Shown piece after piece: positions 40,602 to 52,531 of a DNA stretch of 64,000 nucleotides; position 1 is the first letter of the stretch; each line of letters opens with the position of its first letter. The notes under the pieces are model-generated. The model was given only the letters and a program-made list of their open reading frames with translations, was not told the DNA's origin and searched no databases. The position numbers were made by a program, and so were the translations under genes. Source of the stretch: Wuchereria bancrofti (Eukaryota; Nematoda; Chromadorea; Rhabditida; Onchocercidae); the NCBI GenBank assembly GCA_005281725.1, contig SSBO01000003.1:9722398-9786397 (forward strand). Direction: 5' to 3'.

Positions 40602-40940
40602 TTTAATGAGGATTTATGCGACTTAGAGCCGCCATCATTGCTTTAAACAAAGAGAATTACTGTCTCTTTGTTTCCACTCGTGACACTCTCAAGGTAAGAT
40701 AAGATACTGCGTTTGAGCTTCATGAGCCGATCTCTAATGGCACTCTTCATCTTATTGAAAGGATGCAAATACCACTATATTAAATAATATTTACATTTCC
40801 CGGATGACCAAAGGTTAATCACCCACCATTACAAGAAATGCCAAACCGCCATTCTCCAAAGAGAACAGTACAACCAATTCCCACATTTCGAGTCAATCTC
40901 CACGATAGCAGATCAACAAAGTCCATCTTTTTCCTCGATT
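40602..40940 (+). repeat. Retroelement-associated repeat, unit A
   Basis: Contains GCTTTAAACAAAGAGAATTA, CTGTCTCTTTGTTTCCACTC and GTGAC, then TTCATGAG.CGATCTCTA and a block with AGCAGATCAACAAAGTCC. The same words in the same order recur at 41003-41217 in shorter form. G+C is clearly higher than the surroundings. It could be a solo or nested LTR, or other non-coding part of the element next door; I see no diagnostic TG...CA ends. Confidence 0.65.
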
Positions 40941-41002
40941 ATAAATAAATGTAAATGTAAAATGATCCAATACAAATGTAAACAAATATAAATGTAAAAT
41001 GT

Positions 41003-41217
41003 ATATGATTTAATGAAGATGTTGTGCGACTTAAAGCCATTGCTTTAAACAAAGGGGATTACTGTCTCTTTGTTTCCACTCGTGACAGTCTCAAGGAAAG
41101 CTGGGCTTCATGAGTCGATCTCTAGTGGACACATTTTCCCACACTACGAGTCAACTCTATGCAGTTCGATATCTGCAGAGTAGCAGATCAATAAAGTCCG
41201 TCTTTCCTTTCGATCAG
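41003..41217 (+). repeat. Retroelement-associated repeat, unit B
   Basis: Second direct copy of unit A with internal deletions: ATTTAATGAAGATGTTGTGC, GACTTAAAGCCATTGCTTTA, CTGTCTCTTTGTTTCCACTC, TTCATGAGTCGATCTCTAGT and AGCAGATCAATAAAGTCC are all recognisable. A plus-strand open frame starting inside it (41110-41418, Ser/Phe-rich) has no recognisable domain and is probably chance. Confidence 0.65.
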
Positions 41218-41639
41218 TTTTTCCATTCGACCCATTTTCCAAGTACTTCTTGGACTTTCTCTTTGAATAATACTATTTCGTCATTGACTGGTTTGTGTTC
41301 CACACGTTTGCAAGGATTTTGTTGCATTTTTTTTTTTTTCAATTCTTCCAAATACTCCTGTTGCTATATACCTTCCACAAGCATTGTAATCTTCTCCAAG
41401 TACTCTAGTAACAGTTGATCATTTGTTAACAATGGGATTGGGATATTTGAAATTTTCGTTTTGTCATTTTCATGTAAATTGTTCGTTACAACCAGACTAC
41501 CCTAGACTTAATGCTATCTCTCTATCCTTTTCATAATCTACTAATCGTCCTTCGTTTATCAAGAGTTCAATCTCGATTATAGCTTTTCTTTTCTGTGAAG
41601 TTATTTTTACCACTTTCATAACCTTTCATAAACACCTTG

Positions 41640-42085
41640 TCACAGAGCTTCTGGGGTGATGAATTGTCACTTTAACTTGTCTAATTCTTGACCGCTGTTC
41701 TGTTCTACTAAAAAGCTATAATAAGGTCATTGGCCTTCTTGGATACAACAAATTTTAGACGTCGCCTCCAGCTAACAAATCGTTTGCATGGAAGTCTCAG
41801 TAGTCATGTTTGATATGAATGACTCTTGTGACTAGGCAAGATGTCGTGCTGCTGTTGTTGTCCTTTACTCAGTTGTCCTGGACCAGAAAGATCTATCCCG
41901 ATTCTTTCAAATGGTCTGTTCCCCTTCTGATAGATAAGTTGGAAATTCTGGTCATTCAGAGAGTATAGCATCCTTTGCAAAATTTCCCAAGAATCTCTGC
42001 TGAACTTGACCCAAGTGAAATTGGCGGAAATGTGGAACATCCTTTCATGACACCGTTTTACTATCAGCTCCGCAATTCTTCCGCT
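41640..42085 (-). mobile_element. Degraded LTR-retrotransposon integrase fragment (BEL/Pao-like)
   Basis: On the minus strand an open frame from about 42085 to 41805 reads like an integrase N-terminal zinc region followed by the start of the DDE core. ELIVKRCHERMFH keeps the paired His of the HHCC finger, but the two Cys are lost. RPFERIGIDLSGP is the classical start of the catalytic core with its first Asp. Further on, RQVKV at about 41690-41650 resembles the short C-terminal module that follows BEL/Pao integrases. The rest of the catalytic core is not readable in one frame, and no reverse transcriptase or intact LTR pair is seen. Ty3/Gypsy is the alternative; family assignment is tentative, but a dead retroelement remnant is likely. 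Confidence 0.6.
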
Positions 42086-42264
42086 ACAAATAAAATACGG
42101 AAAATGTGTTACTTTTGTTGAATGAATTTGATGGGTAACACGTTTGGAGCTTTAACAAATTGGAGCGTATAAGATCACAAAAAATAGCGTTTTCAGGACG
42201 TACGTACATATATTGGTAAAGAGATTTGTGTTAGTTTAATATAAAATGATAAGGCATTCATTAT

Positions 42265-42345
42265 ATGTATGATTTAAAACTGTGATAATATCTAACTTTA
42301 AACAAAAAGAATTACTGTCTGTTTATTTTCACCTGTGATATCAGC
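42265..42345 (+). repeat. Retroelement-associated repeat, partial unit C
   Basis: TATGTATGATTTAAAACTGT...CTTTAAACAAAAAGAATTAC and TGTCTGTTTATTTTCACCTG repeat the core of units A and B on the other side of the integrase fragment. A related block flanking the fragment on both sides would fit decayed terminal repeats, but the match is short. Confidence 0.45.
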
Positions 42346-43560
42346 GACATATATTACCATTTTTGGTCATGTAGTGTAGTTTTAAGCACTTCTTCACATC
42401 ATTTTCCCTCTTCGGTTTAAACATTCAGGTTGAGTTTCATTTTTTTTTGTCTCATAATTTCCATCGATTTCGATGCCTGTCTATATTTGATACTCTTAAT
42501 TTAATTATCGAATCCTTTCTAAAACAACAAACTTGAAATCTCTGAAAAGTATTCTGAAATATGTTTGTTACAGTTTTTTGTATTTTGTAGTTTTTTGTAT
42601 ATAAAAGTACTTTGTTTGCAGCTGTTGATCAGTGATTTGGGACCTGAAATTTGACGGACGAATTTTAACTCATGAATGTTGCTTTGAATAAAACAAAAAG
42701 CTTTTTTTGAATGTTTTCTGTCTAGGTAATAATTTTTTAGTTTTTAATGCGACTAATGCAATCTTTTCTCAGGGCTCCTAAGGTTTGTCTCTGTTTTTAA
42801 TATGAAGAAATCATTAAGTTTTTAATATAAATCCGGTCATCAACTTGATGTGAATCACATCACTATTATGTTTGTTTTTGGCATAAATCCAGTTTTTAAG
42901 GTTCATTTTTAATAAAGTTCAAGAATTGCGCGTTTGGATTCCGGAAAGTAAATGCTTTCATCTGGTGATTCAGCCGCTCTTTTCTGAGCTTAATTTGCAA
43001 ATTATGAATTAACTTCGCTACTAACCTAATTAAATTTTTATCGCAGTTTATTTCCCATGTCGTGTAAATCTCTCAGAAGTAATCAACCAATTGTGATGAT
43101 ATAAAGGAAAACAAATTGGAAAAAAATTGATCAAAATGTATTGAAAATTCGCTACATTGCCATATCGCCGACTCAAAAATTATTGAAATTACCTATGAAA
43201 TTTTGCAGTAACGTCTTTGAAGGATACAAGCAAGTTATTGAATTTGTTATCGTCTTTAATTTATTTCGCTTAACTGGTTAATTACTTCTGAGAGATTTAT
43301 ACAGCAAGCAAAATAAATTGCTGTTAAAATTTGATATTATATATGTAAGCAGATAGCGATAATATTATTAGCATAAGAAGTAAAATCATTTCGTGATTAA
43401 ATTATAAACCCTTCGTAATGTAATAAACTTTCGCCATTGACCTCAATTGCTATTTCAGAATTCAAACTCGCAAATCTTAGCAACTTGTATTTTTAATAAA
43501 CCGAAATTTTTTCCTTCATACATCACTAAAGTTTATAATAGAAACAAAAAGATTAACAGA
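42346..43560. other. Intergenic, upstream part similar to receptor 5' flank
   Basis: No gene is seen. From about 43240 on, words such as TTACTTCTGAGAGATTTATA and AAATTGC match the flank of the intact receptor near 46520-46580 (TTATTTCTGAGAGACTTACG). The duplication that made the following pseudogene therefore carried its promoter region. The earlier part (42350-43200) is unassigned. Confidence 0.45.
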
Positions 43561-45480
43561 ATGTTAGCTTGTTTACACTGTATTATTTCTGATTATTACC
43601 CTGTAATTGTTAAGAAAGAAATATTAACAGATGTGTTTGATGTAAGAGACGAGAATCAGAAAACTAAAAAATACTCAAGCTTTTTGTTGTTTTCTTTTTT
43701 TATGCTGTGAGTAATACATTGGTGACAATCATTTTGTAAAGGACAAAACAATCATTACAGTCGTGAATTTATTCTTATCACATTACAACTGATTATTTCT
43801 AATCTAATGTCTTTCCTTCCAAAGATGTTTCTTTTTACTTTTCATCTGGAATATCACAGACTTAAAACGTTTCATACAGTAAGCTATTTTATTTACATCC
43901 CTCAAAAATATCGTCTACTGTAGCGTTGGCTAAATATTGATTTTAGTAATTCATCTAAAAATGCTTTTGCGAAGAAAATGAGACTGAAACATAGCAAATA
44001 TGCTTGAGATGATGAGTAATCACTTTCATATGTAAAATTCAATTTTTATCATTTTTATTAAAATTTATAATTCAAGTTTGTACAGCAAAGATTTCAAAAA
44101 TATTTTACAACACATTTGAATAAAAGTGTCCTCTCGTTGTTTTTTTTTTTTTTGAAATTTGTTTACACTGTAATATTTTTTCATCATAGCAAACAAAAAA
44201 AAAATTTTTTTTGAGTAATTAATTTGTTTGTGTTTCAATGATTCGAACGATATGGTTTATCAGCGCATTTTCCAGACTTTTCCACTCTTTTGCACATATC
44301 ATTTCACCTTTGAATCATTTTGTGGCGCTAATTTTACCCAAATATTATTCTTTTCTCGAATCAGCAAGACTATATTCTCTCATTGTTTTTGCTTAGTTAC
44401 AGTAATTGCATTCATGAATTTAACATTTGCCGACGTTGAGATTCCAGAATTCGAGAACAGTTCTTTATTTCTAATTAGAAAATTTAATTGCTAAAGTTAT
44501 TGACACTAAATTCTAGAAAAAATTAGGATTTCATCAAAAGAGAATTATTCAAATTTGAATTATTTAACTATATTTTTGCATTTTTTAACACAATTGAAAA
44601 TCTTAATTCTTCAGAAATTTATCATTATCTTATCTACAACATGATTAAATTTTCAGCAGTCACATTTGCCGATTTCTATTATTGCGACAGAACATTTCTT
44701 GTCTTAAACTTGGCTTTTTTTTTGAAAAAAACAAATGAGTCAGTTAGAACTTGGTTGAAGTCATCTTTTAGTAGTATTTTCAGTTTTCATTAAATTTAAA
44801 ATTGAAATTACTGAGCTGTAGAATTCCGTACGTAAGCTTCTCCATTCTGCTACCTCAAATGATGATAGAAATTTCTCTACTGCACTGACTACTGTCTTTT
44901 CACTTCTTGGAATGCCAAACTCCAATAACACAGTTTTATTTTTTTATTGACTTTAAAACAATTTAAAACACTTTGTTTATTGTTCTTCATTTGTCATCTT
45001 TGAACTTTGTCCATACCTAATGTCATGTTCGTCATCGCAAATTATCGCAATATTGTAGAGTGTATATCGCAAATACTATTTTACAACAAATAACTTGAGA
45101 ATTAAGTAGTACAAACTATAAATTGTCATTCCTTATATAAAAAATGGCTAATAAGATCTGCTGATTATTTCAAAGTCAATTTGGAAAAGTTACAAAATTT
45201 GTTGAATTCTAAAATCTTTTCTCTAATCTTAAGTTATTTTACAACTGATTTAAAGAATAGCTTGGATGTGTGATATGTTAAAAGTTGAAGTCGTTTCTTT
45301 TTAACTATCTGTCACCATTTATGATTAAGTTTCTTGGCAATGGAGTCGATATTCCATCAAGAATTTTCACAAATTGCATCATTTCCAATTTCGCCGCCGT
45401 ATTGCCTATCTTTTTTTATTTACAGTAAGCAGTCACGTAACATCATAAAAACGTCATTTATTGAGAATTGAAGCGTTAAA
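43561..45480 (+). pseudogene. Broken near-full-length copy of the 7TM receptor
   Basis: All five exons of the intact receptor can be traced in order. Exon 1 is at about 43561-43880 (keeps ATG; TM1-like segment then TGA stops near 43708-43723; NHYSREFILITLQLIISN intact). Exon 2 is at about 44255-44400 (shifted frames across the TM3-TM4 region). Exon 3 is at 44657-44760 (FADFYYCDRTFLVLNLAF). Exon 4 is at 44985-45110 (IPNVMFVIAN...), exon 5 at 45255-45470 (SPFMIKFLGNGVDIPSRIFT). Multiple stops and frameshifts rule out a working receptor. The 3' flank near 45700 (CACAAAGAGATTTAAATGG) also matches that of the intact gene near 48898. Lies 1.4 kb before the functional copy, same strand, so a tandem duplicate. 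Confidence 0.85.
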
Positions 45481-46229
45481 AAAATAAGGCCATTGTTTAT
45501 AAAATAATTACGATAAAGATAAATGATATGTGATTTTGAAGTTTTTTTTTTCTTTTCGATAAATGATTTTGAAAATCGAAATTTGATTCACTTGAACTGA
45601 AACCATTTCTGTAACATAATAACTTTTTGATAAAAACAGGCAAACTTAGTTGCAAAATTGTTTCGTCTATAGTTTCGATTTTCAAAATATTACAAGAAGT
45701 ATTTTTGCATATATTGTGATAACCAGTTAATCCTGTTATTCCACAAAGAGATTTAAATGGAACTTGGTAAAATAACTGGTTATAATTCTGATATAGTGAA
45801 TTTCATTTCTCTAAAATTTTACCAGGTTTTCTATGGTTGAAAAGTTGTTAAATTAATTCTGTTATTCTGTTATAACTCAAATTGTTTTGATCAGTATATT
45901 TCATATATTTGTACGCACTAACGAGAACAAATTTTGAAACATTGAATAAAAATTGAAGTAATAAAAGTGTTATCACAAATTCATCCATGTGTGACTCTAA
46001 TTTGACTTTAATTTCTATTGGTACTGTTTTTGCACTTCTGTTCGTATTTTTAATTTTAACCGAGAAATGAATTGAGAAATTCTGATTGGTAACACACTCT
46101 TGAAGGATAGATTATCAAATTTTCAATAATATTCAAGAAACAACACTGCTAGTAAAGTCTTTAATTAATTTAAAAAAATTGGTAAAAAATCTGATTCTCA
46201 CTAAGTTGTGTACTCATTACCTCTTTTAT

Positions 46230-46390
46230 TTGTCCACTTATTCTGCTAGAAATGGGATGTGACCAATCTGTTTGACATAAGAGACCAGAATCATAGGACT
46301 ACAAAATATGTAAAAAAAAAAAGTTCCAAGTTTTCTTGCTGTACGGTATTAGTAGTAATACACTGACCTGATTGCCACCATATTATTGAA
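46230..46390 (+). pseudogene. Small receptor exon-1 fragment
   Basis: ACATAAGAGACCAGAATCAT..ACTACAAAATATG and GTATTAGTAGTAATACACTG match exon 1 of the intact receptor around its IDIRNKSHKVAKYV and YGIISNTL regions. Stops and a poly-A insertion break it. It directly precedes the flank of the intact gene, so it is a leftover of another duplication step. Confidence 0.55.
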
Positions 46391-46890
46391 AGGATATCAA
46401 GAAGATTTGATATTATTGTAAGATCATATTTGAAAGATTCAGTAGTGGTAGAGCAGTGAATTTTCAGTCATTTTAATTTTCACCGCGATTAGCTAATTTC
46501 TCTTCAAATATTTCGCATTTGGTTGATTTATTTCTGAGAGACTTACGTAACAAAGAAGAGAAATTGCCGTATGAATTGAATTAGCTAAACTAAGTAAAAG
46601 TCAATTTATGATTCGCAAATTGAGTTCAGAAAATCTCACTTCATTTGAAAACGATGTTGATTATTTTTATAAGCAGTTTCCATGACAGTTGCAAAAAGAA
46701 GTAGAGAACTCATTTCATAGTCAAATTGTAATTGCTTTTTAAATATTATTACATTTTCATTATCGACCATTTTCTTTTGGAATTCGATTTCTTAATTCCT
46801 ATCAATTTATATTTCAACCAGCTGAAATTCATTTCTTCTTATTGCATTGAAACTTTATGATAGAAAAAAAAACAACTGCCAGTTAATAAA

Positions 46891-48692
46891 ATGGCTTATT
46901 CTTACTGTATAATTATATTATTTCTGATATTACCCTCATTCTGTTTAGAAGGAAATGTGACAATTGTGATTGACATAAGAAACAAAAGCCACAAAGTTGC
47001 AAAATATGTAGCAGTGCTATTTTTTACTGTTCTCTTACTCTACGGTATTATAAGTAATACATTGATGGTAGCCGTGTTGTTCTGTAAGGATCAAAGTAAT
47101 CATTACAGTCGTGAATTTACTCTTATCGTACTACAAGTGATTATTTCTAATTTCACGACTTTTCTCCCACAAATATTTGTTGTATTACCTGAAATATTTG
47201 AAACAAAAGACAATTTATACTGTAAGTTGTTTTGTTTACATTTCTCAGATATCATTTAATTTTGTTAAAATGTTGATTTAAGTCATTATCTTAAAAGAGT
47301 CATTTCCATGCAAAAGTTATTTGTTTAATTAGCTAATTTGCTTAAATTTCAGTAGACGAAACGACGTGGATTAATCGCGTATTCGCAACTTTCAATACTT
47401 TTTCACTCTTTTCCATACTTCATTTTTCACTTTTGTTGACGTTGAGTCGTTTTGTGGCAATAATTTTACCAAAATACTACACTTTGTTCGAATCAACAAA
47501 GTTATATTTTCTAATCGCTTTCGTATGGTTGTCAGTTTTAGGTATGAATCATTGATATTCTCCCTCAAATAATAAAATGATTTCCAATTATGCTATTATT
47601 GTTGCAGAGATTCTGGAAATTAAAGTTAACTTATACTTTACCAGAATTAATTTATATTTGAATTTCTTGATTCTTATCTATCTTGCTAATATTTGATGCT
47701 AATTTTCAGCGATCACATCTGTCGATTTTTATTATTGCATCAGAAGATTTCTTGTGTGGAATTTGAGTTGGCAAGCAAATTGTGCAAAATCAAGCGGAAT
47801 GAGCAAGGCTTGGTGGAGGTTATCTGTTAAAGCTCTTTTTTCAATTTTTAACAAATTTTTAATTTAATAAAATCACTAAACTGTAATTTTTCCCATGTAA
47901 ATTTCCTCATTCATTTTATTCCAAAACATTACCATCAACTTTAACACATCCTGCAGTAGCGCTAATGTCTTTTCATTTATTAGCCGTGGCGGAAAGTCCT
48001 AAATGGATGTAAAATGATTAGTAAAAACTATTTGCTTAAATATTTTAGAATATATTATCGTTGGGCATTGCTCATACCTAACGTAATGTTCGTTATGTAT
48101 ATCGCAATATTTTGCAGTATACGTCGCAAACGTCATTTTACAACAAATAGCAGTCAAAATCAAGGTTTGTACCATTAAATTATTTCTTTATAATATGAGT
48201 AATTAATAAAATCTACTGTTTTTTTTTTCCAAGTTATTAAGTTTATTAAATTCCGAAATTTTCACTCTCCAATCTTAGCTTATTTCATCGCTTAACTATC
48301 AAATATCTTTAGGTATTACGAATATTGGTGTGAGAAGGCATGAAAGCAATGCCATGAAAATTCCTCATTATGAGTGGTCAATGTTAATTCAAGCTGCATG
48401 GAATTGTGGTGTATTGGAAATTGGCGTTTTTATTTTTAACTTTATGTCACCATTGATGATAAAAATTTTTGGCAAAGAAGCTGATCTTCCATCCAGAATT
48501 TTCATAAATTGTTACGTCATTTTCATTTGTTCCGTATTGCCTACTGTTCATTTCACGTACAGTAACCAGTCACGTGATATCATAAAACATCATTTATATC
48601 GTTGGTTGCAACTGAGAGTGGGACGTCTAGAAATAAACCCACTATCGAAGGTGTGCTGGGACGCAAGAAACAATGTAGTAACAGTGGCTTAA
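46891..48692 (+). CDS. Seven-transmembrane chemoreceptor-like GPCR (Srx-type), 5 exons
   Basis: A rhodopsin-fold receptor of the nematode serpentine kind. Exons: 46891-47221, 47353-47541, 47710-47818, 48049-48164, 48313-48692; 1125 bases, 374 aa, all junctions GT..AG in phase. An N-terminal hydrophobic leader (1-18) precedes a short N-glycosylatable ectodomain (NVT at 22-24, NKS at 31-33). TM1 is about 38-64 with a YGIISNTLMVAVLF helix, TM2 75-100, and TM3 ends in TLSRFVAIILPKYY. In that stretch SRF takes the place of DRY, and the following IILP.YY resembles the Srx consensus NRFCAI..P.KY. TM4-TM7 follow, TM7 ending in HFTYSNQSRD. The C-tail is short. It is the only intact member of a local cluster of decayed copies. 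Ligand, cell type and exact family (Srx, Srsx, Srt) are not determined; 7TM receptor is certain. Confidence 0.88.
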
Positions 48693-50879
48693 AGTATTAA
48701 ATGATATGTTTTGGAATTATTTTCTGCAATATTTTTAAAAAATCGAAATTTAGCGCATTTTGTTATCCGAGACGTTTCCTGAAGCACAATGACTTACTTA
48801 AGCGTAGGTGTAAAATTGTTTTGTCAATAATTTCCATCTTTTAATTAAAATATGCATTTGGTTATTTCAATTTCGGCATATATCATGATAGTAAATCCAC
48901 AGAGAGATTTAAGTGTAAAATAAGCAACTAAGATTCTGACTATTCTGATCAGTCTGATTTTAATGAATTTTTTTACGAAAATTTATACGGTTAAGAAAAT
49001 ACTAAGCCAACTTTATTGTCTCTAATTTTCAGAAATATTTTTTACTTAAAAGCATTGTATTTATTATTTGTTTGTTTTGTTCTTAGTTAAGCAAAATCTG
49101 TTCTGAAAGGTATATTTCTTACATTGCTAGCTTTTATTTGTCGCAACAACATTTGCCTAACATTTTTTTTGCCTAACATGCTTGTTTGACATTATTTCTC
49201 TAATAATCGTTATTATTATTATATTAATATTATTATTTATTTTTATGATGGTTGTAGGATTTCGTATTTGAATTTGTAAATTTTTTTTTTTTACATCAAC
49301 AATATAGAAAGGATTAGGATATTGTCGAAGAAAGATTTAGTACTTGTTGTTATTCCACAACTTCGACAATAACTTTATCGTTTTTATACGATATCATATA
49401 ATATTGCGCTTATAAAATAATAGGAAAGAAATGAGTAAAGCTAATATCAAATTATATCAAAATAGTCCACCAAATATTCATCAATTTGTTGCAATTTAGC
49501 TTTGTAATTTCATTCTTTCACTTTACAGTGTTATTGTTGATATGTTATCACTATTTTTAAAGTGAATTGGGTGAGTGAGTTCCCGAGATTAACCAAATTG
49601 AAATTTGCTATACCCGGAAACTAAACCCAAATAACAGTTTTTACTTCTTTTATAGTGAACATTGGTTTACAATAAAGTATATGATTATAGTGATTTGAAA
49701 AAAGAGTAAAAAACTGTCACTCATCGATAATCTTTAATCTATGTGCTTATAAAAGTTAGATTGAAAGACCTCTACAGTATTCAGCATTACAAGTTAGATT
49801 ACTTTATAAATAAGGAAATCGAATTGAACAAAAAGCTTACAATCTTTTAAGAGCAAATTACACATATTCTTTGTTAGCAAATTATAACAGACACAGTCAT
49901 TGTGAAAATTTAGTCCTATGACAACAATAAGAAAAGATTTGGTTTAATAAAATGAAAACAATTAAGAGATTTTTGACATTCGTAATCAGTATGTAAACAT
50001 TTATGAAAACCAACTTACATCCAATTGCTGCTTCATTTGCTTGTTGATTCATTTAAAAGAAGCACTCATCGCACCAAGCATTTCAATTTATAATGTTATA
50101 TCAGAAGCCTACTTTAAAGCATTTCTTATCCTCCAACAAAGTTATTATTTATGCAAAAATAATTTTCATATCTAAACCAACTTTCAACATCGCTATGAAA
50201 TTGCTTACTTAAGTACAGAAATTCCTAATTCAAATTTAAAAGAAAAAATCATTAATGAATTAAAACTATAAATGAAGTTAAAAATACAACATACTCGTGA
50301 CATTTTTCCTCCATCAAATAAAATGACAAATCAAAGAAAACGAATTGCTTGTTCTTCCAATTGTTTTGTGATTTTTTATTTTTTTAGTAATAGTCACGAA
50401 AATATATTTTAATAATCTGTAACTGATGGAACCGAAACTTCATTTTTCATAACTTTTCTTTTTAAATATTCAGAACTATTGATTCATCTAGAAGAATTTG
50501 ATTGGTGTAACTTTATCTAAAACCAAAATATTTCACCCAAAAATATTTTCATCTTAAGCATCTTAGTCTTGCATCGGTCATTTCATCTAGAAACATCGTT
50601 ATTCTCGAATCTTTTTCTTCAATACAAGCAAATTATTATTTTGATCTATGCATAGTACATTGTATAATGCAAACAACTTTTCTTATATGTTTTCCATAGT
50701 ACCTTAGATATTTACAACTTAGAAAGTTTTTATCAATTCATTTTCTCTGTTTTAACATAACAATCGTTGTTAACAAATGTTTGAAAAAAAAAGGAAGAAA
50801 ATCATAAAAAGATTCAATTCCATTTAAATTTAACAATTTCCACTTATTAAATCATACATTTTCTTGTTTTTGTCATAAA
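48693..50879. other. Receptor 3' flank and intergenic DNA
   Basis: Non-coding. The first 250 bp match the 3' flank of the pseudogene at 45.5-45.8 kb. Less A/T-monotonous than the 1-22 kb region, but no conserved exon is visible on either strand. Confidence 0.5.
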
Positions 50880-51130
50880 AATGTTATAATATTTTGGTAT
50901 AGTGAGAAGAAAAGTATTTCAGTTTCAATTGGCTTGAAATTTTAATGCTTGAAATACAATCTATGAAAATTGAGGATTTCAGTTCCGAAAAATAATTGTA
51001 GTCGATGATTAAAGTTTATTAGTATCTAAGAAGCAATTGCAATTTGATCGCCAAATAATATTTCCAGTTCCTCTGCAAATGCCATAGAAATTGTTAGTAA
51101 CAATGTCACCAATATTGTCACTGTCAAACA
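50880..51130 (-). pseudogene. Inverted relic of receptor upstream region
   Basis: The minus strand matches, with gaps, the plus-strand sequence 46660-46880 in front of the intact receptor: GATCAAATTGCAATTGCTTC against AGTCAAATTGTAATTGCTTT, and AACTGAAATACTTTTCTTCT against AGCTGAAATTCATTTCTTCT. The exon itself is missing. A signal-peptide-like frame (LTVTILVTLLLTISMAFA, minus strand about 51122-51069) runs through it, but an in-frame TAG separates it from the nearest ATG and it ends after a few more codons. Best read as a diverged piece of the receptor duplication. Confidence 0.4.
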
Positions 51131-52531
51131 ACATGCCTAAGACTTCATGGATCTCTAATCAGTTTTTAGGATGAAAATGAAAGACTAATAATTGTAGTAT
51201 TTTGTTTTTCAATTGTTATTGCTCTTTTTTTCTAGACATTTTTATCAATAGAAAGTAAGTATGGCAGTTATACTTAGTTTCAAAAAAAAAAAGAAAACAC
51301 AGAATGAGAGATTTTAACATTCCGTTTCTATTCTTAAAGATATCAGTTAATGATATCAAATTTATCAGACTCCTTCTTAGCTAGCTAAAAGTTATATGAA
51401 CCATATATTTCGATCATATATTCCAAACAGAATGAGAGATTTTAATATCATTTTCAACATATTATCAGTCATTATTTAAAACTAACAAACTGTAACACTG
51501 CTACTTCATTTTGCAAATTTCATCAATAATTTTTTCGAGAATTGATCTTTTGTTATTCTCTGAATTATATTTTGTAAAATTTTAAGCAGCCCATTTCTCT
51601 TATTGATTATCTCATCAGCAATTTTTTTTTTATCTTATCAGCAGTTCAATTAATATTTATATTTTTGGCAATCATCACATAGTGTGATTTCATTTAAATC
51701 TTATCTATCAGTAATTTTCAAATTTTTTTTAATTCCTAAAATGTTTAGCTGCATAGAGAGACAACTCATAAATTTATACAATTCACATTTGTGGGATTCA
51801 CCAGAACATTAGATGATGTATGAATATTTTATTTTGAAAATTACTGAAAATTTCTTATATTTCAATTTGAATCTTTTCAGTGACTCGCGGAACTAATACA
51901 AAATGCTATGATCAATAGTACTTTTATCTATCAATTTAAAATCTTTGAAAAAAAAAAAACTAAAATCTTTGACACTAACGAACACATTTTAATGAAATTC
52001 AAATTGAAATTTAAAGTAAGCCATTTGATTGGATGATTATTATTCTTGATTCTCAGTAATAATGCAAATTAACCAGTCAATAAGTATGGTTACATTTTTC
52101 TATTATTCTTTCAATTTTAGCATATCAAGCGTTAATATGATAACTATACAATTATCAGTTATAGTGATTTTTTCTTTTTTTTTCTTTTCACTATAACGTA
52201 GAATATTAAAAGATCAAATTTTCTAATCTTAGTCTTAGATGAAATATATTTCAAATTTTACGATACAAACATGAAATAATAATTCTTTTACATTTGTTCA
52301 AAATTTCAAATTAGTTCAACAACGAAAAACAAATAATTTATGCAGTGTATGTATGAAAATGAAATTTGTCATACAGGATGAAATTTTTTTTTTATTTAAG
52401 TGGCAATAATGTACAGTAATGAAATTTCAAAATAAAATATTATAGATTTTTTTTAAAAAATGTTATTCAATTCTTGCATATATATTTCACATTGCATATT
52501 TATTACAATTTTCAAGCAAAAAAAAGATAAA
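51131..52531. other. Intergenic DNA 3' of ACOT9-like gene
   Basis: No exon recognised. On the minus strand AATAAA at 52504-52499, 28 bases past the thioesterase stop, is a plausible poly(A) signal for that gene. The remainder is A/T-rich single-copy-looking DNA. Confidence 0.5.

Noticed and set aside
41110..41418. Plus-strand Ser/Phe-rich frame in the repeat zone
   Set aside because: It overlaps repeat unit B, has a poly-Phe run from a T tract and no domain; probably chance.
44228..44494. Plus-strand frame as an independent gene
   Set aside because: It aligns, in shifted frames, with exon 2 of the intact receptor and belongs to the pseudogene.
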